A stretch of 11,252 nt of DNA from an archaeon CG07_land_8_20_14_0_80_38_8 (GTDB lineage: Archaea > Nanobdellota > Nanobdellia > Tiddalikarchaeales > Tiddalikarchaeaceae): positions 1 through 11,252 of the forward strand of contig PEWF01000024.1 in NCBI GenBank assembly GCA_002779595.1. The letters are read 5' to 3'. Under the pieces are notes generated by a model, which saw nothing but the letters and a program-made list of their open reading frames with translations, did not search any database and was not told where the DNA came from. The position numbers and the translations under genes are program-made. Below are positions 7,708 through 11,252 of this stretch, piece after piece (position 1 is the stretch's first letter; every line of letters begins with the position of its first letter).

Positions 7708-7723
7708 TTTTCTGAACAGCAAG

Positions 7724-7732
7724 TTTTATAAA
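7724..7732 (+). promoter_or_regulatory. Putative TATA box for the coiled-coil gene
   Basis: TTTTATAAA, the best TATA match in the window, centred 31 nt before the ATG at 7759. No Shine-Dalgarno is present, so a leaderless message is likely. Confidence 0.55.
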
Positions 7733-7758
7733 AATGAAAAGTTAAACGTGTTTTAAAA

Positions 7759-7989
7759 ATGTTGCTTAAATTAAAGAATGAATACAATCAAAAATTGGAA
7801 AAACATAATAATTTAATTAATGAATCAAAGCAATTACTGAAAGAGTATGAAGAAACCAAAGATGAGGCATTAAAAAATAAATATTTAACCAGAGAGGAAG
7901 AGACTAAGTTACTGGAGAAAGAATTAACAAATATAAAAAAGAGTATTGAGGTTGAGCTGAAAAGTTTGGACCAAAAAATTACTTATTAG
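7759..7989 (+). CDS. Small coiled-coil protein, 76 aa, unknown function
   Basis: A highly charged, almost wholly helical protein (MLLKLKNEYNQKLEKHNN...) with Leu/Ile recurring at heptad-like spacing. It is rich in Lys and Glu, with no Cys, no Pro, no membrane segment and no signal peptide. It is preceded by a good TATA box and ends in TAG, 14 bases before the preferred ATG of the next gene, which makes the two a likely operon. Base composition is strikingly low in GC: my count over 7801-7980 is about 27%, against 55% or more in parts of hel308 and nreA. I do not recognise a family. Low-complexity coiled coils give misleading matches, so function cannot be read from sequence. Confidence 0.7.
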   Translation: MLLKLKNEYNQKLEKHNNLINESKQLLKEYEETKDEALKNKYLTREEETKLLEKELTNIKKSIEVELKSLDQKITY

Positions 7990-8003
7990 TGGAGATGATA
8001 ATT

Positions 8004-8441
8004 ATGAATGTTCCGTTAGAAGTTCAGATTGAAAGGCACGTGATTGACGAGTTCAAACTTAAGGAACAGGATGTTTTATTCTGCGCTGAATACGTTAGCG
8101 AGGAGTACAGGAAGAGGAATTTTGACGTTATTGTTAAAACAGGCGCGTTCTTGAAATATTTCACTGATGAGAATGTTAAGAAATGGTGCTATAACCAAGT
8201 GAAGGAAAAGATTCATAACCTCCTGCCGAGGAGTACTGTTAAAGGTTTGATAAAAAGAGGAGTAAATTATTACTTTAGAGTAATTAAATCTGACAATATC
8301 AATAATAATTTGATAAAAAAGGGTGTAAAATATCATAAGATTAGTTCTGCATTGTTGCCTAAGTCAAGGGAGAATAGTTTTGTGCAGTGGGATGGGACTA
8401 TATTTATAGATTTGCCTTCTAATGAATACAAATACGAATAA
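8004..8441 (+). CDS. Hypothetical protein, 145 aa, unknown function
   Basis: A mixed alpha/beta-looking soluble protein starting MNVPLEVQIERHVIDEF and ending DLPSNEYKYE. It has two Cys (CAEY and KWCY), a basic centre (LPRSTVKGLIKRGVNYYFRV) and an AT-rich Asn-rich stretch (about 8290-8325). No motif or family is recognised. I chose ATG 8004 because GGAG at 7991-7994 lies 9 nt upstream. GTG 7989, which overlaps the previous stop by one base, and ATG 7995 are in-frame alternatives. With the upstream coiled-coil gene it forms an apparent two-gene unit directly before nreA. Parts are strongly AT-rich (about 18% GC over 8281-8340), which may mark a lineage-specific or acquired gene. Confidence 0.72.
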   Translation: MNVPLEVQIERHVIDEFKLKEQDVLFCAEYVSEEYRKRNFDVIVKTGAFLKYFTDENVKKWCYNQVKEKIHNLLPRSTVKGLIKRGVNYYFRVIKSDNINNNLIKKGVKYHKISSALLPKSRENSFVQWDGTIFIDLPSNEYKYE

Positions 8442-8461
8442 GGGGAAGCATACCCTAACTG

Positions 8462-8469
8462 TTTTAAAA
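8462..8469 (+). promoter_or_regulatory. Putative TATA box for nreA
   Basis: TTTTAAAA in the 54-bp gap before nreA, centred about 30 nt before the GTG at 8496. It supports that GTG as the start and a leaderless message. Confidence 0.45.
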
Positions 8470-8495
8470 GGAATAATGTTTGGATTATTAATGCT

Positions 8496-9644
8496 GTGAA
8501 AACTTTATGCCTGAAGTGCAAGGGCAGGAATTATTGCGGTAAGCCCTGCCAGTGGAATAAAACCATTTCTGAAAAAATTGATTTCAAAAAGGAATTCTTC
8601 GGCACAAGCCCGGGAGTTTTCATAGGGCACCACAATTATCCTGACCTGAACATTGGCATATTGACTCCGCAGTTCCAGACGAATAAAGCAAGGGAGTGGG
8701 ATAATCCTAAAATGTGGAGCATGAAGTATTCAATTAGTGACGTGATTGAGAAGCGCAGGACTCTCGTGAACTGCAATAATAAAAAGAGTGAGTCTTTGAT
8801 TGAAAAAGTGCAGTTAGTCGCGTTATCCCGCAAACCAGTGGATGTGGAGGTTAATCTTGACAAGGCGCCTAAATTGAAGGAAAGTTTTGACTTCATTAAC
8901 AACCCATTAGGCCCTTCAGCTAAGGCAGAGAAATTATTATTGTGCGAGGATGTGAAGATTAAAAGAGTTGTTGAAAAATATTATTATGATACTGATTTGA
9001 AGAGTGCGGACGCAGTCAATAATTTGTACAATAAAGGATTGGATGAGAATGAGATTACGCGCATGTTCAGCACCGGCGCTTTCGGAGTGCAGAAGAACAG
9101 GAAATTAGTGCCCACGAGGTGGAGCATTACAGCAGTTGATGACACTCTCGGCAAAGAATTAATAAGCAGTGTCAAGAATTATCCAATCATTGACAATTAC
9201 CGCGTGTTGAACGGGAATTTTTACGGCAATTATTACACTATAATATTATTGCCTGACGTGTGGGGCTATGAATTATTCGAGACAATGAACGGCGATGATT
9301 ACTGCCATGACTGCGAGGATTATAATGGCAGGAATGAGTATGCTTTTAACACTGCCGGCGGTTACTACGCTGCGCGCCTCGCAGTGCTGGAATACTTGAA
9401 CAGCGTGAAAAAGCAGGCAAGGGTAATCGTGTTAAGGCAGATTACTAATGAGTATTACTGCCCGTTGGGAGTGTGGGTTGTGAAGCAGGCTGCGCGCAAA
9501 GCGTGCAGCAGTGTGAACTGTTTCAATTCAAAGAGTGGCATGATGACTCACCTTGGAATTATTACTCCTTTGCATGAATTGTTGAGGAAGAGTGTCTTGT
9601 TCGAAAACTTTAATTCGCAGAAGCGTTTGAGTACTTATTTATGA
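8496..9644 (+). CDS. nreA: NreA-type archaeal DNA repair protein
   Basis: Member of the archaeal Nre family, linked to DNA repair (with UvrABC-type repair in haloarchaea) and shown there to bind PCNA. The 382-aa protein has an N-terminal zinc-finger pattern: Cys5, Cys8, Cys14, Cys18. Family-like blocks follow: SPGVFIGHHNYPDLNIGILTP (38-58), MFSTGAFGVQKNRKLVPTRWSITAVDD (190-216; key residues FG, PTRWS, VDD), HDCEDYNGR (271-279) and PLGVWVVKQAARKA (323-336). The tail QKRLSTYL (375-382) resembles a PCNA-interacting (PIP) box with Tyr-Leu in place of Phe-Phe. The start is GTG at 8496, since upstream ATGs are out of frame and a TATA box sits 30 nt before it. The stop overlaps the next gene by ATGA. 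Family call is confident from memory of the conserved blocks. Confidence 0.88.
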   Translation: MKTLCLKCKGRNYCGKPCQWNKTISEKIDFKKEFFGTSPGVFIGHHNYPDLNIGILTPQFQTNKAREWDNPKMWSMKYSISDVIEKRRTLVNCNNKKSESLIEKVQLVALSRKPVDVEVNLDKAPKLKESFDFINNPLGPSAKAEKLLLCEDVKIKRVVEKYYYDTDLKSADAVNNLYNKGLDENEITRMFSTGAFGVQKNRKLVPTRWSITAVDDTLGKELISSVKNYPIIDNYRVLNGNFYGNYYTIILLPDVWGYELFETMNGDDYCHDCEDYNGRNEYAFNTAGGYYAARLAVLEYLNSVKKQARVIVLRQITNEYYCPLGVWVVKQAARKACSSVNCFNSKSGMMTHLGIITPLHELLRKSVLFENFNSQKRLSTYL

Positions 9645-10063
9645 ACGGCAGGATGCACAAACTATTGGGAGTAATCTTGTTCTTAATTTTTTATTATCTT
9701 AAATTATTCCCTGCCATTGTTAATGATTACCTGCTTAACCCTTGGGGTTTAATTTTTGCTTTCATTATTGTCTTCTTCATCAGCGGGGGCAGGTTAAAGA
9801 GCAGGAGTTTTTGGGATTTCGGATTAAGCCCTGACAATGATTACCATAAGAAGATGCAGCGCGACTGGCTAATGCATTCTGCTATCATCCCGACTATTTT
9901 GTTCGTATTGCTTTCCCACCCTTTGATTGGAATTCTTGGTTTTTTTTACACTTTCCACGTTGCCCTTGACTTGCTGAACACTCACAGCTGGGACGGGAAC
10001 AAGTATACTTACATTGCAGTATTCATAACTGTAATATTATTTTACGTTCTGATTTACAGTTAA
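9641..10063 (+). CDS. Four-helix membrane protein coupled to nreA, 140 aa
   Basis: Predicted membrane segments at about 7-27, 33-50, 80-102 and 121-139, with a basic loop (RLKSRSFWDF) between the second and third. Two polar motifs sit at membrane edges: RDWLMHS (74-80), and FHVALDLLNTHSWDG (105-119). Spaced His and Asp next to helices recall the small membrane-bound putative metal-dependent hydrolases of the YdjM/DUF457 type (HS and HxxxD motifs). That is a resemblance by eye, not an assignment. The ATG overlaps the nreA TGA by four bases, so it is probably made by coupled translation. No independent promoter is visible. Function unknown. Confidence 0.75.
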   Translation: MNGRMHKLLGVILFLIFYYLKLFPAIVNDYLLNPWGLIFAFIIVFFISGGRLKSRSFWDFGLSPDNDYHKKMQRDWLMHSAIIPTILFVLLSHPLIGILGFFYTFHVALDLLNTHSWDGNKYTYIAVFITVILFYVLIYS

Positions 10064-10064
10064 A

Positions 10065-10072
10065 TTTTTAAA
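10065..10072 (+). promoter_or_regulatory. Putative TATA box for the 130-aa gene
   Basis: TTTTTAAA just after the previous stop, centred 29 nt before ATG 10097. The spacing argues for 10097 rather than ATG 10073, which would abut the box. Confidence 0.4.
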
Positions 10073-10096
10073 ATGAAAAATTTTCAGGTTAATTTC

Positions 10097-10489
10097 ATGT
10101 CTGACTTTAAAGATGTGCGTGATAGTTTGAAAAGGTGCGGGGATTTAATCAGTGCGGGCTGCAAAAAGACTGGATTAATTAATGATTATTTGTTAAAAGT
10201 TAAAAATGGTTTGGAGAGGAATGAAACTACTCTCATTCATAATCTTGCAGACTGCGGTTTTTGTGAAGTTCAGGAAGTGGTTGTTTCTTATGAGAATTAC
10301 AGGGAAGGGCTGCTCGGATTATTTGAAGCGTGCAGCAAGTATTTGGTGAACAGGGAAGATAAGGATATTTTTGTTCAGGCTCTTAAAGATTGCGAGAAAT
10401 TAAATGATTTTTATGAAAATGATTTTTCGCGCTTCCAGGACAGTGCTGTTGAAAGAATTTTTGGATTCATGAAGCAAGAAAAGTTTTAA
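10097..10489 (+). CDS. Helical cysteine-containing protein, 130 aa, unknown function
   Basis: A soluble, mostly helical protein starting MSDFKDVRDSLKRCGDLISA. It has six Cys (positions 14, 22, 53, 56, 79, 99), including a CGFC pair, and ends FGFMKQEKF. There is no membrane segment or signal peptide. The Cys are too scattered to call a zinc finger, although CGFC (53-56) could hold a metal or form a disulphide. The start was chosen from promoter spacing; ATG 10073 adds eight residues (MKNFQVNF). It lies 33 bp after the membrane-protein gene and 26 bp before ndk, on the same strand. No family recognised. Confidence 0.68.
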   Translation: MSDFKDVRDSLKRCGDLISAGCKKTGLINDYLLKVKNGLERNETTLIHNLADCGFCEVQEVVVSYENYREGLLGLFEACSKYLVNREDKDIFVQALKDCEKLNDFYENDFSRFQDSAVERIFGFMKQEKF

Positions 10490-10492
10490 AAA
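10484..10492 (+). promoter_or_regulatory. Putative TATA box for ndk
   Basis: TTTTAAAAA with the purine-rich GAAAAG before it, overlapping the stop of the preceding gene and centred 28 nt before the ndk ATG. No Shine-Dalgarno is present. Confidence 0.5.
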
Positions 10493-10515
10493 CCATTAAT
10501 TCTCTCATCTTTTTC

Positions 10516-10995
10516 ATGATTGAGCAGACTTTGGTGTTAATCAAGCCGGACGGTATTTACAGGGGATTAATCGGGAACATTATTACCCGTTTCGAGAATG
10601 CTGGCTTGAAAATTGTGGGAATGCGCATGCGCTGGATTGACAAGGATTTCAGCAAGAGGCATTATGCTGAACACTTGGGCAAGGAATTTTATGTTGGTTT
10701 GGAGCAGTACATTACAGCAGGGCCTGTTATGGCTTTGGTTTTGGAAGGCGTGGAAGTAATAGAAGTTGTGAGGAAAATGGTTGGGAGCACTGAGCCTAAG
10801 AAGGCACTGCCCGGAACTATCAGGGGCGACTTTGCGCACGTGAGTTATCAGCAGGCGGACAAGGAACATAAAGGATTGTGCAATATTATTCATGCAAGCG
10901 CGAACCAGAAGGATGCTGTTAAGGAAATAATGTTATGGTTTGACCCTATGGATTTGCACACTTACAAGCGCGCGGGCGAGGAATGGACTAAATAA
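10516..10995 (+). CDS. ndk: Nucleoside diphosphate kinase
   Basis: Transfers the gamma phosphate between nucleoside triphosphates and diphosphates through a phosphohistidine, keeping NTP and dNTP pools balanced. The 159-aa protein begins MIEQTLVLIKPDGIYRGLIG, with the conserved KPDG (10-13). It continues with YAEHLGKEFY (50-59), TAGPVMALVLEG (67-78), the PGTIRGDFA block (99-107) and the catalytic motif NIIHAS with His126. The spacing from RGDF (Arg103) to the catalytic His is about ten residues longer than in the E. coli and human enzymes as I remember them, because of an extra segment around HVSYQQADKEHKG (108-120). All catalytic features are present, so it should be active. Transcription is probably from its own TATA box. 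Assignment is firm. Confidence 0.96.
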   Translation: MIEQTLVLIKPDGIYRGLIGNIITRFENAGLKIVGMRMRWIDKDFSKRHYAEHLGKEFYVGLEQYITAGPVMALVLEGVEVIEVVRKMVGSTEPKKALPGTIRGDFAHVSYQQADKEHKGLCNIIHASANQKDAVKEIMLWFDPMDLHTYKRAGEEWTK

Positions 10996-11011
10996 TCTTC
11001 GTTATTAAGCG

Positions 11012-11028
11012 TTTAAAATATTTAATTA
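11012..11028 (+). promoter_or_regulatory. Putative TATA region for the last gene
   Basis: The AT-rich run TTTAAAATATTTAATTA lies 25-41 nt before the ATG at 11053. The exact box cannot be chosen by eye. Confidence 0.35.
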
Positions 11029-11052
11029 ATCAATTTCTGCTACTATTAATTT

Positions 11053-11252
11053 ATGAGCATTGAATCACTGGTTAAGTATGATAATGACATAATTGCTTTG
11101 GAGAACAAAGCAATCAGTTCATCTGAGAAATTGGTTGAGAATAACTGCGAATTGCTGAAATTGTATCTGAAAAAATCATTAATTCTTGAAGAAGCATTGA
11201 ATAATGGCAGCAAAAATGATAAGAAAGTATTTGATGATTACTTGGACAACAA
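11053..11252 (+). CDS. Start of a helical hypothetical protein, 3' end missing
   Basis: The open frame runs from ATG 11053 to the window edge with no stop (66 complete codons), beginning MSIESLVKYDNDIIALENKA. The residues are acidic and helical (SSEKLVENNCELLKLYLKKS), with Leu/Ile at coiled-coil-like spacing and one Cys. It lies 57 bp after ndk with an AT-rich promoter-like region before it. It is too short to identify. It resembles the 130-aa gene at 10097 in general character (short soluble helical protein), but I see no convincing alignment. Confidence 0.6.
   Translation, partial: MSIESLVKYDNDIIALENKAISSSEKLVENNCELLKLYLKKSLILEEALNNGSKNDKKVFDDYLDN

Noticed and set aside
1..11252. CRISPR array, insertion sequence, tRNA or rRNA gene
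   Set aside because: I found no regularly spaced repeats, transposase motifs, terminal inverted repeats or tRNA-like B-box in the intergenic gaps.

Overview
The window comes from an archaeon. Several genes are archaeal or archaeal/eukaryotic in type: a Hel308 helicase, ribosomal protein L15e, deoxyhypusine synthase, NreA, and the secF-before-secD pair. Base composition is moderate to low in GC, roughly 40% overall. Recurrent TATA-type boxes about 28-32 nt before start codons fit leaderless archaeal transcription. A DPANN-type lineage is a reasonable guess from the short intergenic spacers and the Pif1-like helicase, but nothing here proves it.

Layout. Positions 1-1877 (+) hold the 3' part of hel308. 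Positions 1878-2232 have no confident gene, but contain a pair of tiny ORFs on + that overlap by ATGA, with a near-perfect Shine-Dalgarno and a T-rich terminator. Positions 2233-7671 are a run of minus-strand genes, read in transcription order as dys (deoxyhypusine synthase), rpl15e, secF, secD (ATGA overlap) and a Pif1-like helicase. Positions 7672-7758 are a divergent promoter region. From 7759 to the end everything is on +: a small coiled-coil protein, a 145-aa orphan, nreA, a four-helix membrane protein overlapping nreA by ATGA, a 130-aa cysteine-containing helical protein, ndk, and the start of another helical protein cut by the window edge.

How the genes fit together. The minus-strand block is housekeeping: translation (L15e; the hypusine modification of aIF5A) and protein export (SecDF). 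Genome maintenance appears three times: Hel308 for stalled forks, a Pif1-type helicase, and NreA, a DNA-repair protein with an N-terminal zinc finger and a C-terminal PCNA-binding-like tail. The least explained part is the plus-strand stretch 7759-10489, where four unrecognised small genes surround nreA. Two of them form a markedly AT-rich pair just upstream, and one membrane protein is apparently translationally coupled to nreA.

A window-wide signal is also present: reading every GAT by eye I find only one GATC in 11.25 kb, where roughly 40 would be expected by chance. That suggests strong selection against, or methylation-linked loss of, this palindrome.
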